DNA of 64,000 nt, from contig OZ026551.1 in the NCBI GenBank assembly GCA_964020155.1, positions 4,549,374 through 4,613,373 on the forward strand. The letters run 5' to 3'. Numbering within the stretch: position 1 is the first letter of the stretch; each line of letters opens with the position of its first letter. Below the pieces are notes generated by a model. The model did no database searches, was not told where the DNA came from, and worked only from the letters and a program-made list of their open reading frames with translations. The stretch is from Chondrilla cf. caribensis. Its lineage: Eukaryota > Porifera > Demospongiae > Chondrillida > Chondrillidae. Positions 18,401-30,660 of this stretch are shown piece after piece. A program made the translations under genes and the position numbers.

Positions 18401-21400
18401 GCTGTATATGAACTATTGCATATAATACTATGTAATTATTTAATTATTTATATGTATGTAAATATTTATTAGCCCATCTTGTCCATATACATATAACTTC
18501 TGAATCAATTGATTTACAACATCTCACATATGTCATTAGTTGTATTTTGATATTATAGATGCTCCACCCCCTCCTACTGTAAGGGCCTCCCCCATACCTC
18601 AACTAGGAGAGGCCAGAGTGTCCTGGACTCCACCCACCCCTCCCACTGGGTCCTCCCTCACTGGATACTCTATTCATTACAGAATGGGAGGCAGTGGGAG
18701 TTACATGACTGCCAGTGATCCTGGTGGATCAGCAACTAGCACTATTGTCGCTAATCTACAGGTTGGTACACAGTACCAAGTGAGAGTAGCAGCTGAAACT
18801 GAACTGAGAGTGGGACCTAACAGCTATGGTACAGTACAAGTCACAACATACAACGGTGTGTTGAGTTTTTTATGTTGACAATGACAACATTAAGTTTCTT
18901 ATCATAGTTCGACGTGTACCTATGTGATGTTCACAACAACAAGGATTATTTGCTTTGGCTATTTTCACAGTAATATGAAGACGCATTGTTTGCATTGAGT
19001 ATTTTGTGTTCGTCCAAATTCTGAAAAATAAGCAAGTTCACCTTTGAAACACTATCCTGGCTTATTATCTTTATTCTTGTACACCTACAGTACCTGATCA
19101 GGTTCCCAACCTTGCTGTACAACCCTCCAAACTCAGTAATGGTCGAATATCCCTCACTGTAACATGGGATGAACCACACAGTGATGTTGACATTACAAGA
19201 TATGAAGGTAGCTACAGGATACTTTCCTCTGGGAATTGGACAGGACATTTCACACAGAAACCCACAAACAGACAGCATGTGTACAGGGATCTAATGAGTG
19301 GAGTGGACTATGAAGTTAGAGTGAGAGCAGTGTCCCCAATTGGAGCTGGAGAGTACAGAACTGCAACTGCAACAAGTGTGTGCATTTACTATAATATTAT
19401 CATAGATGACAAGACAGAGTGTATTCATCTGTTTTGTGCAATTCTTCCCATTTTTAGAACCTGTAATTGGACTGACATACAATGTAATTTGTGATACCAG
19501 TGTTAACATCAGTTGGAGTGAACCAATTGAAACTAATGGACTCATCCTGGGATATTCTGTGAGATATGGAGAATTTGAAGGGAATACCAGCACACATGCA
19601 ATAGTCCTAGTTGACACCCACCTCACAGTTGAGGGACTAGGTAAGTGTACCCGGCTATTATACCTTTGTGCCATGCATATATAGTGTCAAGAATCATTAC
19701 ACGATACATTTCTCATTGTTTCCAGTGAGGTACACTCCATATAAGGTTACAGTCTCAGCAAGGACCTCAGTTGGAGAAGGTGAACCATCTTCTGTTGTAT
19801 TCTTCACTCTGGAAGGAGGTGAGGATCTGTATTTACCAAATCGAGCAAGATATACTGTTACAGTTCATTTGATCTGCTACCATTGTCCCCCATATCTCAA
19901 CTTTGCTCCCCTTCATCCCAGTACCGACAGCATTACTGGCTGATTTTGATGTGGTTACCTTTGGTGATGGCACAGTACAAGTTGGATGGACACCACTCTC
20001 ATTGACAGAAGCTAGGGGATTCCCCCTTTACATCATTTCCTACACGTCAGACGATGGTGCTGTTTTCGGAAGTGTCAACACTACTAATTCTAGTGTCATC
20101 ATCACAGGACTGAATCCAAACATCGGATATAGCTTTACGGTTCAAGTTGCAACTGGGAGTGGAAATGGACTAGCAACAACAAGTAAATTATTTGTACATA
20201 CATTGCCTATCTGTCCTTGATTTCATGTGAGCCCTTCGAATTCCTCAACATGTACTGGGCAGTTATAGTTTCAACTATTTATTCCTTAACTTTATTTAGA
20301 ATACTTAAAGGGCACTCCGCCATCTCCATCAGGTGATACTACTGCAGTTGCTGTTGGAACATTCATTGGTGGTGCAATATTTGGAGCCACTTCTGTTTTG
20401 TTGGTGGTGGGAATTGTGTTTGGTGTATTCAATTTGCGGAGGAAGGCTAGCAATAGAAGCACTAAACAGGAAAGGTTTGTCTTGTTTATTTTAACTATGA
20501 GATGTGTTTGTGATATCCGGACTCCATGCACTTGGGGTGTGGCAGATAAAGAGTCCCCACCCACCTCCAACATCTCCAGTTTCCAGCCTGCCACTCAATC
20601 CTCACAAGTTGACTACTGACTACTGAAAGTATGAGATGTCAGTGCTGTGGCTAGGAGCAAAATGGCCACCGGAAATATATATTGGATGTGACATCCAAGG
20701 CGAATTGAAAGAGCCTGGTACGAATAACCTTCTGATAGTACTGGTCTCAAAACTATACAGAGAGTTAATGGGATCGATGATGTCATTCGTCATAATCAGT
20801 GATATGAAGCACCCTGGTTGCACACCTGGGTTAGCCTGGCGAACAGCTATTACTTATTGTACTTGAATCAAACTTGAATCAATGCTATTGTCAAAACAGG
20901 ATATAAGAATATAAACACATCCACTCAAACACACAGTAGACTAGTGACCCTTTATGCATTGATTGATTATTTACACAACTTTCTAACCACACTGATTGTG
21001 GTAAACAGGCTGTGTTCTTTACATGTCCTATGTACATGCAACATGAATAGAGAAATCTCCTGTCTAACGTTTGATATTACCTCTCAGTTTGTGTCAGAAT
21101 CAAACTCAGAAGGAGTAATATCTAACAGTGCCGTGCATTGGTCTAAAATCCAATTAACACTACCTTACACACCTTTAATAAGAATCAGTAGGACTGATAT
21201 ACCTAGTCATATTGCCCTACCATGTGTTAGGTTTCTCACAAGATAATTATTTGTGTTTTACTCTAACTATCGGTAAGTAGGTTTATTTTTCAAAGTTATT
21301 CCAGACTTTCAAAATGTTATTGCTTAAATGGGTATTTCTATTCATACTTACATATATACATACTGTATATTATATCAAACATCTCCGTGTGCGTGCCATG

Positions 21401-21659
21401 TATGATTTACAATGCTGTCAATAAATATTGTGATTTGTATTAAAATTACGTCATTTATAATTAATTGTGTGTCATTTGAAATCAGCCAGATCCAGTACTC
21501 AACGTATCAGATTTGATCACCCGGTCTCTTTTATTTCCATTTAGCCAACAAGATCCAACATATGAAGAAGTCGGGATAGGCCGTGCAATCCATCATGATA
21601 CTAAAATCATCATGATGGAGAAGAATGTTGCTTATGATTCAGTTGTTTTTAAAGCATAG
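12411..21659 (+). CDS. Receptor gene C: signal peptide, Ig, six FN3, TM, tyrosine-motif tail
   Basis: Coding exons: 12411-12462 (signal peptide MTGFCALVAVTVILTMKG), 17181-17516 (Ig), 17604-17912 (FN3 a), 18033-18326 (b), 18559-18855 (c), 19091-19375 (d), 19458-19640 and 19726-19818 (h), 19922-20182 (i), 20300-20474 (TM), 21545-21659 (tail, TAG). The total of 2400 nt is 799 codons plus stop. The FN3 e-f-g block of gene B is absent; d splices directly to h in phase 1. The Ig keeps EVWCW and QAGRYSC but its middle diverges strongly from B and D. The tail has TYEEV and VAYDSV. Intron 1 is about 4.7 kb because it hosts the pogo-like element at 12555-16292. The first exon is assigned by similarity to the B and D leader exons and phase; its link to the Ig exon across the transposon is the least certain step. 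Confidence 0.8.
13035..13187 (+). CDS. Transposase N-terminal helix-turn-helix piece, interrupted
   Basis: From ATG at 13035 the protein has a basic start (AAKKKPKKRQQY) and a pipsqueak/CENP-B-type helix-turn-helix (ELEQAIEKVSEGEMSLRQAE, then FGVPKSTLSD). It would normally continue into the DDE domain but runs into the nested element after STLSD and stops at TAA 13185. The rest continues at 13952 in another frame. Confidence 0.75.
   Translation: MAAKKKPKKRQQYSKNELEQAIEKVSEGEMSLRQAEGAFGVPKSTLSDHR
13179..13950. mobile_element. Nested inverted-repeat element splitting the transposase
   Basis: It is 772 bp with perfect 36-bp terminal inverted repeats (13179-13214 and 13915-13950; CATAGATAATAGAACTACGT at the tip) flanked by a 7-bp direct repeat ATCAGAC (13172-13178 and 13951-13957). 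A second inner inverted pair, ATGGCAAGAGGC type, lies at 13277-13299 and 13883-13902. No transposase is seen inside, so it is a non-autonomous element. A 7-8 bp target duplication would suit hAT-like or P-like families, but the family is not recognised. Confidence 0.8.
13952..15928 (+). CDS. pogo/Tigger-like DDE transposase body with C-terminal PHD finger
   Basis: Open from 13952 (after TGA at 13949) to TAA at 15926-15928, about 658 codons. It begins YVSGKVKIGQ, which joins naturally to the HTH piece at 13035. Domain order: second DNA-binding helix-turn-helix region (about 20-100, with GPPTVLTNEEEARLA); DDE_1 catalytic core with NADESGF (first D), LLVDGHRSH (second D) and HITQPLDVGFF (third D); a Lys/Glu-rich coiled-coil segment around 530-595; and a C4HC3 PHD finger at the end (CELC, CDIC, HMSC, CPTC). 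A PHD finger on a pogo transposase suggests chromatin-directed targeting. The body has no internal stop, so it is young or under constraint, but the nested insertion shifts the frame from its HTH, so the copy is probably inactive unless spliced. Confidence 0.9.
   Translation, partial: SDYVSGKVKIGQTQGPPTVLTNEEEARLAKWAMEMAMIGYGRSKEQILLTVQKIVEMEKRPNPFKNGKPGKKWWQGFLRRHPDLSLRKPEQLESTRAASCTKQRLTQWFADFEKFLEIHEINDDPRYFWNADESGFALCPKSGKVLCQTNTKDLYTISGNCKDQITVLCGGSAAGEVIPPMHIYPGVRFGYNPLEGGVAGAYFGKSPNGWIDTELFYGWIANHFACQVKVRPVVLLVDGHRSHVNLQISTFCKENGIYLYCLLPHSSHITQPLDVGFFKPLKDAWRKACDVYKSDHPGSFVTKQIFARVFKEAWYHTIQPLKLMNAFRAAGIYPPNFESVRESRIAPSRVYDDLDHIGSADHTKSGYSAHTKDSYDAEEKDSTSAIRQLEAVLDQETLRLYNKRYEEEYDINDDQVYNVWCKLKASSESSISPIVHVQPGAQGLDDEHKSMCRTENKENEGNKDTSECPPSATSVTIEVTPVKEKHPILITVSSVLDDVLVYPKLPHKEKPRMKKSAVPDYRHLTGDQMIEYLETKEREKMAEAERKTRVQAEREDKRKARVLEAERKAKAKMEREVKRKVKEAEKKKNRKVSSKMMQLPANESDFEVSDDGTCELCGTDNPGKWISCDICELWYHMSCVGLLEYVDSEEWKCPTCNH
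16569..16741 (+). repeat. Two-copy direct repeat, about 85 bp period
   Basis: ATTGGACACATCTCAAATATA recurs 85 nt later, and both copies end in CTTACAGCTGTTTTGTAAAC. It is a local tandem duplication just outside the pogo element in intron 1 of gene C. Confidence 0.8.
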
Positions 21660-21689
21660 GACACTAGTGAAATAACTACTGCATTACTG

Positions 21690-21690
21690 G

Positions 21691-21758
<68 letters not shown>

Positions 21759-21802
21759 GTGTGTGTGTGTGTGCGTGCGTGTGTGCGTGTGTGTGCATGT
21801 AT
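21690..21802 (+). repeat. (GT)n microsatellite after the gene C stop
   Basis: GT tract with a few A and C interruptions, 30 nt beyond the TAG of gene C. Confidence 0.95.
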
Positions 21803-21960
21803 GCAGTATACTGTGACACTGTCATAGTTGGTACATATTGCAATTTTGCATTCAATATTTTTTCAGTTTAATGAGATTTCTACAACCTAAGATTTGCTCA
21901 GCTGTACTTTGGCCCATTATGTACCTTGGATTTGTTGTATGACATTATGTTTCCGTTTAA

Positions 21961-22009
21961 GGTTGGGAACCTGGTCAGGGACTGTAGGTATACAAGAACT
22001 AATAAAAGT
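21961..22009 (-). other. Second antisense FN3 d acceptor fragment
   Basis: On the minus strand this reads CTTGTATACCTACAG then TCCCTGACCAGGTTCCCAACC, the intron end and first codons of FN3 d (compare 19075-19110). It is paralogous to 3707-3750 and lies upstream of gene D. Confidence 0.65.
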
Positions 22010-22079
22010 GAAATTATGAGAGGATTTGGAAGGTCACTTAATATCAAGAGGGTTAGGGCTAATTAACTGTATGGTATGG

Positions 22080-22327
22080 ATAGATTGAAGCTACAGCTCG
22101 TTGCCGACCCACATACATAACGTAATAGTGATCGACCACCTGCGCATGCTTGCGACGCACGGATGTGCCAGATGTGCACTAATTGGAGTACGTACGTCAG
22201 CTAGCTATACACCGGATGTGACGTTCTCTGCCGTCAAACGGTTGGTGCGGGACGATTCGGTTGAGATATTTCAACTCGTGTTGTTACATTGTAAGCGCGA
22301 AAGAATAGTTTCAGACAAACTGAGAGA
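22080..22327 (+). promoter_or_regulatory. Upstream block of gene D
   Basis: Near-duplicate of the block upstream of gene B, with the same GTGACGT element and spacing to the ATG. Strong conservation here, outside any reading frame, marks it as promoter plus 5' UTR or simply as part of a recent segmental duplication; the sequence alone does not separate these. Confidence 0.4.
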
Positions 22328-25300
22328 ATGGCAACTTTTTGTATTTCTTTGCAATTGGGCGTTGTAATTCTAGCGATGAAAGGTAAAGTTTGCAATCATT
22401 ATGATGGCATGGTGATCGATTTTGGTATACTTTGTCGGTGTGATACTGTAATTCTAATTATTATGCCAATCATGGAGTTTTAATCGTCGATGTTAACTAA
22501 TAGTCTATACTGATGCGTAATACCAGTAATTCTACTTCAGTGATTAAATAATAATAACAGTAAGGTGCATGTGGGGTGTTTGGGACAAACTTAATTTTTA
22601 TAATGAAAAACATTCGGTAGTTGATTTGTTTTCTGAACATTAATTAGTTGAAGTACAGTACTAACCTCCCGGCCAACGTTGAATTATACCAAACGATCAT
22701 AGTTTGAAAAGTAATTCATGGTGTGATACTGTACAGAAGGCCTTCTTGGGGTCAAGGCAACCCCTTCCCCCCGATTCAATTGATTTTAAAATTTCAGAGA
22801 AAGATGTTAGTAGTTGAGATTTTTTTAGCAAACCAAAGTGGCGGTGTAAAATTTGTGCATTTCTCCTAACACCTGAAGTCTTGAAGTTATTCTCTCACTC
22901 AATCTCCACATCTTCACTACCCGATGAGTGGAAGAATCCATAAAATCACCCACGTATTGAAGTTAAATTGGATCCGATAGAAATTTTAGAGAGCCTAATA
23001 GCTCAGGTGTGTCCCGCATTTATTTCATCAAGAACAATGCTTTCATTTATTTAGTATGACATGTTCTGTCGAAAGTGTCCCAACTTACCAACTGTCCCAA
23101 ATATCCCACATTCACCTTATATATCAGCTATATACCAGACGTGACGTCTCTTCTGTCAAAAAGGTTGGTCCGGGACGATTCGGTTGGTATTCTTCAAGCA
23201 TTGTTACATTATGAATGCGAAAGTATAGTTTCAGACGAAACTAAAAGAATGGGAACTTTTGGTATCTTTTTCGTTCTGTATAATTGTAATTCTGGCGATA
23301 AAAGTAAAAGTTTGCATTGATTGTATGGTGATTTTGGTATACTTTGCTCGTGTGTCACTGTAATTACAATTATTTTGAATTTGCAAACTCTATAAGCATA
23401 TATACATTTAGTATAAATGGGAACAGACATGTAACCACCCAATACAATTATAATAATACATATACGTATAATGTTATAGTAGGTTATAATGCTTGTTTCT
23501 CAATTAATAAATGGCAAATTTTCAATGCATTGAAACAGTCTGCTTGTCGAAGCTGTAATTAGTAACCCATTATTGTAACACTAAATTAACCCGGGTATAT
23601 ATCAATTATTCTCAGTGATTCTTGTGTCGTCTGTACCACGTCTTCTGGTGAACAACACTGGTTCTGATGCAACTGGTACTGATGTGTTCCCACAACCTGG
23701 AGCACCACTGGAAGTCTGGTGCTGGACTGAAGGAGGTGAAGCAGTTTTTAAAACGTGGCGTTCTAATGACCTTCTGCCAATAGCTACTGTGCCTAATAAT
23801 GGAGATGTGCTCGTATTGAATGCTCCGGGAATGGAACATATCAAAATTCTCAAATTTGCAAGTTATAATTATTCACAAGCAGGGAGATATATCTGCGTTA
23901 TCAATTTGAGAACTATGAATGGCCTCAAATATGTTACTCTACCCATATTTATAGGTGAGAATGCCTGACATACATACTATGCATTAATAAAGAAACTTAA
24001 TCAAAATGAATGAAATGACAGACGAAGTATACAATTTCATATAAACAATTTTTAAACCTTCCCACCTCTCCAGGCATACCCAAGGTAGAAGGTGTCACTG
24101 TGATGGTGTCTGGTAGTCCTACTTCTCCAATGATCAATGTGTCCTGGACAGCAGTTGACAGCCCATCAAGTGTAGCCTATACTGTGTACTACAGCAATAG
24201 TACTCAACCTCCACCTGGTAGTGCCTCCTCTGTTCAGAATATTACTGGTACCTCACTTACTCTGACCTCATCACATGGTCTCCAAACTGGTACAACCTAC
24301 TACATTTGGGTTTCTGCTGTAGCAACTAGTGGACAACTGGAGGGACCCTTCAGTGAAAGGGAGAGTGCAAGTATCTATGGTGAGTTGAAATGGCAGTCAG
24401 GAACTGCATGTGATATTGTACACTACTCGCAAGAAGTCATCTACATTGTGTAATAGTAATATGTACTTATCAAGAAGATTGCCTTTTCCACTTACGCAGT
24501 GGCTCCAGTTCCTGAGAGTGTATTAGTTGTCCCTACATCATCAGAAGGTACTCTGAGGGTAACATGGACCAGACCAACTGTCAGTGGTGGATCCACCATC
24601 ACCAGCTATACATACAAAAGGTCCAGTGAAATGACTTACTCTAGTATGACAGTCAACGGAGGAGACACCACTTCATCAGATATCACTGGTCTGGACCTGT
24701 CCACACAATACAGTGTGAGGATTGCTTCTGTTAATGAACTAGGAACAGGAAACTACAGTGGGATTGTCAGTGCTACCACATATGGATGTAGGTTCTGAAT
24801 CAATGCAGTTATTATTTTGCATACATCATATCCATGTACAGTAAGTTTACTGGATAATGTAACCAGTATATCAACAGTTACTATGTACGTATGTAATTAT
24901 TTATTAATGCACAATATCCTATTATGTGGATGTATGAATTATTGCTGGTATACCATGTATGTTATGAGTTTCTTTTATGGAGTTATAAAGTACCTGTGCT
25001 TGACTATGTCATGTTTAATATTTTGTACATTATATCCAGTCCCCGAGTTGTATGATCAATATTCATACAGCGAGGAGATGGGTTATAACCTGCTTCCTAA
25101 TGGATGTGAAGAACTTTGAAGATGCCAGATCAAGCATACTATTTGAATTTTCTGACAACAAATACCTATTTTTGGGAATTTAACGTGGTTTCAGTATCTT
25201 CCCAGCATATTAAAAATGTGGCAACATGAATCTACATGTATGAAATATACAGATACTGTACAAGGAATCTTTTGATGTGGCCATGTTTGATTTAGGAATA

Positions 25301-28300
25301 TTTACTCATTATTATGCATGCATACATTTTCAATGTATTATTTGTTTTATATTATTTACAACAATTATTATAACAATGCAGATTCTGAATCAACTCTTCA
25401 TAACTTTTTTGTGATAGATGCTCCACCCCCTCCTACCGTAAGGGCCTCCCCCCAGGCTGAGCAAGGAAAAGTTGAAGTGTCCTGGACTCCACCCACCCCT
25501 CCCACTGGGTCCTCCCTCACTGGATACTCTATTCAGTACAGAATGGGAGGCAGTGGGAGTTACATGACTGCCAGTGATCCTGGTGGATCAGCAACTAGCA
25601 CTATTGTCAGCAATCTACAGGTTGGTACACAGTACCAAGTGAGAGTAGCAGCTAGAACTGAACTGGGAGTGGGACCTAACAGCTATGGCACAACACAAGT
25701 CACTGCATACAATGGTGTGTTAAGCTTTTTATGTTGACAATGATAAACATTAAGTTTCTTATCATTAGTTCAATGTATGCCTATGTGATGTTCACAACAA
25801 CAAGGATTAATATTCGCTTCAGACTATTTTCACAGTAGTATGAAGACGCATTGTTTGGATTGAGTATGTTGTGTTCGTCCAAATTCTGAAAAATAAGCAA
25901 GTTCACCTTTGAAACAATAGCCTGCATGGCTTATTATTTTTATTCTTGTACACCTATAGTCCCTGACCAGGTTCCCAACCTTGCTGTACAACCCTCCAAA
26001 CTCAGTAATGGTCGAATATCCCTCACTGTAACATGGGATGAACCACACAGTGATGTCACTATCACAAGATATGAAGGTAACTACAGGATACTGTCCTCTG
26101 GGAATTGGACAGGACATTTCACACGGAAACCCACAAACAGACAACATGTGTACAGGAAGCTGAGGAGTGGAGTGGACTATGAAGTTAGAGTGAGAGCAGT
26201 GTCCCCAATTGGAGCTGGAGAGTACAGAACTGCAACTATAACAAGTGTGTGCATTTACTATAATATTATCATAGATGACAAGACAGAGTGTATTTATCTG
26301 TTTTGTGCAATTCTTCCCATTTTCAGAACCTGTAATTGGACTGACATACAATGTAATTTCTGAAACCAGTGTTAACATCAGTTGGAGTGAACCGATTGTA
26401 ACTAATGGAGTCATCCTGGGATATTCTGTGAGATATGGAGAATTTGAAGGGAATACCAGCACATATGCAATAGTCCTAGTTGACACCCACCTCACAGTTG
26501 AGGGACTAGGTAAGTGTACCTGGCTATTATACCTTTGTGCCATGCATATATAGTGTCAAGAATCATGATTACATTATTTCCAGTGAGGTACATTCCATAT
26601 ACGGCTACCGTCTCAGCAAGGACCTCAGTTGGAGAAGGTGAACCATCTTCTGTTGTGTTCTTCACTCTGGAAGGAGGTGAGGAACTGTAATTTTACCAAA
26701 TCGAGTAAGATAGACTGTTACAGCTCCTTTGGAATTACTTGCAATTATTGTCTGTTACCATTGTCCCCCTTCATCCCAGTACCCACAGCATCACTGGCTG
26801 ATTTTGATGTAGTTGCCCTTGGTGATGGCTCAGTACAAGTTGGATGGACACCACTCTCATTGACAGAGGCTAAGGGATTCCCCCTTTACATCATTTCCTA
26901 CTCATCAGACGATGGTGCTGTTTTTGGAAGTGTCAACACTACTAATTCTAGTGTTATCATCACAGGACTGAATCCAAACATTGGATATAGCTTTACGATT
27001 CAAGTTGCAACTGGGAGTGGAAATGGACTGGCAACAACAAGTAAATTATTTGTACATACATTGCCTATCTGTCCTTGATTTCATGTGAGCCCTTCCTCAG
27101 CATGTACTGGGCAGTTAGTTTCAACTATTTATTCCTTAAATTTATTTAGAATACTTGAAGGGCACTCTGCCATCTCCATCATGTGATACTACTGCAGTTG
27201 CTGTTGGAGCATTCATTGGTGGTGCAATATTTGGAGCAATTTCTGTTTTGTTGGTGGTGGGAATTGTGTTTGGTGTATTCAAGTTGAGGAGGAACGCTAA
27301 CAATAGAAGTACTAAACAGGAAAGGTTTGTCTTGTTATTTTAACTATGAGATGTGTTTGTGATATCAGGACTCCATCCACTTGGGGTGTGGCAGATAAAG
27401 AGTCCCCACCCAGCCCCAACATCTCCAGTTTCCAGGCTGCCACTCAATCCTCACATGTTGACTACTGACTACTGAAAGTATGGGATGTCAGTGCTGTGGC
27501 TATGAACAAAATGGCCGCCGGAATATAAATTGGATGTGACATCCACGGTGTATTAGAATAGTCCTGATAGCACTGGTCACAGAACTGTACAGAGATTTAA
27601 TGATGACGTCATTCCGATACATATTCCCATGTAAGATATTCAGTGGTATGAAGCACCCTGGTTGCCCACCTGGGTTAGCCTGGCAAATAGCTGTTACTTA
27701 TAAAAGCACAAAAATATCATGGTTATTGTACTTGAATCAAACTTGAATCAATGCTATTGTCAAAACAGGACATAAGAATATATTAAACACATCCACTCAA
27801 ACACACAGTAGACAAGTGACCCTTTATGCATTGATTATATATTTACACAACATTCCAACCACACTGATTGTGGTAAACAGGCTGTGTTCTTCACATGTCC
27901 TATGTACATGCAACATGAATAGAGGAAATCTCCTGTCTAGTGTTTGATATTACCTCTCAGTCAGTAGGGATGATATACCTAGTGATATTGTTCTACCACT
28001 TGTTGGGTTTCTCACAAGATTAAAAAATTAATATTATTAGTGTTTTACTCTACTGTCGGTAAGTAGGTTTATTTTTCAAAATTACTCCAAACTTTTGAAA
28101 TGATGACAAAATAATATCACTGGATTTACACCAAACCAACCGAAAATAGACCGAAGTCTCTATCGGTTGGGAGACCGAAGTCCGATTTTGATGGCAACCA
28201 GTGATTACCTCCCAGTCATCCAAATCCTCAAAAAGGGAACCACAGACAGCTGTTTCGCTCTTATTTGAGCTCCTCAGTGTGGTACACCCTGTACATCATT

Positions 28301-28837
28301 TGGATGACTGTCCTCATCTTACCATTCTGACACACAAGTGAATACTTGTGGTCTTCATGATAAGAGAGGATGGAGGCTTACAGTCAAGGCGTGACTGCGC
28401 GCTCTGATGGTGGGGAAGGGTTTTGCACAATAAGCCTGTGCAAGGCCTAAGGTTGACAAAATAATATCTAAATATATAAATAATATTTTGAAATGATATT
28501 GCTTTAATCGATATTTCCATTCTAAGTTACATACGTATGTACATACTGTATATTTGAAACGTCTCCTTGTGCGTGCGATGTATGATTTATAATGCTGTCA
28601 ATATTGTGATTTGTATTAAATATATCACTTATAATTAATTGTGTGTTAGTTGAAAACAGCCATGAAGATCCAGTATTCAACGTATCAGATTTGATCACCC
28701 GAGCTCTCTTATTTCCATTTAGCCAACAAGATCCAACTTATGAAGAAGTTGGGACAAACCATGCAGTCCATCATGATACTAATTTCATCATGATGGAGAA
28801 GAATGTTGCTTATGATTCAGTTGATTTCAAAACATAG
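22328..28837 (+). CDS. Receptor gene D: signal peptide, Ig, six FN3, TM, tyrosine-motif tail
   Basis: Coding exons: 22328-22382 (signal peptide MATFCISLQLGVVILAMKG), 23616-23954 (Ig), 24074-24379 (FN3 a), 24500-24787 (b), 25418-25714 (c), 25960-26244 (d), 26327-26509 and 26584-26676 (h), 26780-27040 (i), 27150-27324 (TM), 28723-28837 (tail, TAG). The total of 2397 nt is 798 codons plus stop. The architecture equals gene C. The leader and Ig are closest to gene B, while the d-to-h region is closest to C, so the gene looks mosaic. Exon a is one codon and exon b two codons shorter than in paralogues, both in frame. The tail has TYEEV and VAYDSV. The intron before the tail carries a SINE-like insertion. 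Confidence 0.85.
23130..23440 (+). pseudogene. Duplicated promoter and signal-peptide exon, decayed (gene D)
   Basis: Counterpart of 4860-5150. ATG at 23249 opens MGTFGIFFVLYN, but a 2-nt loss relative to the gene B duplicate shifts the frame and destroys the hydrophobic core (NCNSGDK). A GTAAAA donor-like site remains. Confidence 0.6.
28105..28485. mobile_element. SINE-like or other short insertion with 12-bp target duplication
   Basis: The insert of about 381 bp is flanked by identical TTTTGAAATGAT (28093-28104 and 28486-28497). Genes B and C have a single copy of this site in the same intron. One end is AT-rich (ATAATATCTAAATATATAAA), as expected of a retroposon tail, and the 14-mer GACAAAATAATATC occurs at both inner ends. 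No protein is encoded. Confidence 0.6.
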
Positions 28838-28859
28838 GACACTAGTGAAATAATGACTG

Positions 28860-28866
<7 letters not shown>

Positions 28867-28939
<73 letters not shown>

Positions 28940-28949
28940 CGTGTGTGTA
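28867..28949 (+). repeat. (GT)n microsatellite after the gene D stop
   Basis: GT tract starting 30 nt after the TAG of gene D. Confidence 0.95.
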
Positions 28950-30660
28950 CAGTATCCTGTACATGTGCTACTGTCAAAGTTAGTACATACTGCAATTTTG
29001 CATTCATTATTATTTTTCTGTTCCACAACCTCAGTTTTGCTCATCCGTACTTTGGCCTATTATAATATACACCTTCATGGGCATCTTTGTACCCTGCATG
29101 ACTGTGACTTTTCATGATTGGAAGTATATCACGGGCGACTGTATGGTTGACATCTGCACGTATATGACCCGTTGCTTAAATATAAATTGATTTCCACGCA
29201 TAGTCTTGCAATCGTCGGTGCTTTTCTCATCTATAATAATTCACATTCATGAAAATTAACCACCAAATCCTTGCAGTGAGATGGAGCGTGTAGTATGACG
29301 TCATCAGAAAGTCGAAAAATGGCCGTGATCTACAACATGTGCTTGATGACTACTGAGTTCTATCTGATTTGGTATTCTCTTTCATTTCGAATATCTTTTG
29401 CAAGTGACATGATCTGCTATACAGTTCACTTAGTAAGTAGACCTGCGGTCATATGAGTATTATAGTATTGTGGTGCAAACGGTTAGGTCCGTAGCTATGT
29501 AGCTAGCTATCACCATAGTCTATGCTATCACCTAGCCATTATAAAGGTACATGCGGTCTTGTATTTTGCAGTTTTATGGTCATATCCCATAATATCTTTA
29601 TTGGAACCCCTAGGCGAATGCAGGCCAGCGGAAAATGGCATAAGTATAAAGGGCTGGAATCAGCTGTCAGCTATTAATTGATCGGTGTCAGCTATATAAT
29701 GACGTACTTGGGTAATTTTCTGGTTGTGAGACTGGATTATCTTTACAGGAGAATCTATCTCAGTTATAGACCAACAACATCGTCTTAATAAAATTAGCCA
29801 GTACACTTTACACTGTGCATTCCAGTAATGCTGATCACTGCACTTGCATGCTCTTTTCACCCCTGTACCAGATTAATGAATGTGCCACTGACAGCTAGGA
29901 GTGGAAGGAATTAATCATGTGTTGACACTTTCGATTCGTTCTCATGTGGGTATCCCCGTGGGTACCGAGTGACAGAGGAGGGAAAGTACGTATGCGCGCG
30001 CGCGCGTGTGTGTGTGTGTGTGTGTGTGTTGTGTGTGTGTGTTGTGTGTTGTGTACTGTGTGTGTGTACTGTTTTGGATGTGTTTATCTTTGGACAGATA
30101 ACACATGTCACAATTTTTCTATCAAACAATAATTCAATTGTACAACATTTTGCCCAGTTGGGCTTCCTCAGGTGAACACAACTAAAACTCTCTGTTTCCT
30201 CTCTCTGTTTAGTTGTGTGTACCTGAAGAAGAATTTCTTCCATCATGTGTGTACTGTGTGTGTGTGTTGTGTATCTGATGTGTATGTGATGTGTGTGATG
30301 TGTGTGTGTACTGCACATATTCATATATGCATATTCTTCGATATATTGGCGGTACATATACATACATGTACTGTATGTACGAACATCCCCTTCAAAATGA
30401 TTATGAGACTTTGTGATAATTTTTAGTGCCAGGGATAGTACCCTTTATAACTGAAGGGCAGGGACATGCTTAATTGTGTGACCCCGTTTCCTAAAACTTT
30501 GCTCTATGATAACATACACACCATTGGACACACCTCCTTGCCTCCCACTAAGCACAACAAAACATCACCAGTGTCAACTCTCAGCGTAGTAATAACGGTA
30601 ACCCAAGAAGACTAGACTGGAGAAGTTTTTGTACATAGAGGCTACACCACCAAACTCGAC
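28950..30660. other. Intergenic region between genes D and E
   Basis: The first 270 nt resemble the region downstream of gene B and upstream of gene C, but no matching signal-peptide exon follows, so a leader has been lost here. A compound GT/GTTGT tract lies at 29995-30310. I see no supported gene in the rest. Confidence 0.5.
29995..30310 (+). repeat. Compound GC/GT/GTGTT simple repeats
   Basis: CGCGCG followed by (GT)n and (GTGTTGT)-type motifs at 29995-30075, and a second GTGTGTGAT-type patch at 30247-30310. The intervening 170 nt is ordinary sequence. Confidence 0.85.

Noticed and set aside
25830..26543. 237-codon minus-strand open frame
   Set aside because: Antisense shadow of FN3 d and h of gene D; it crosses their intron and matches no domain.
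29911..30363. 150-codon minus-strand open frame
   Set aside because: Largely translated simple repeats with no domain.
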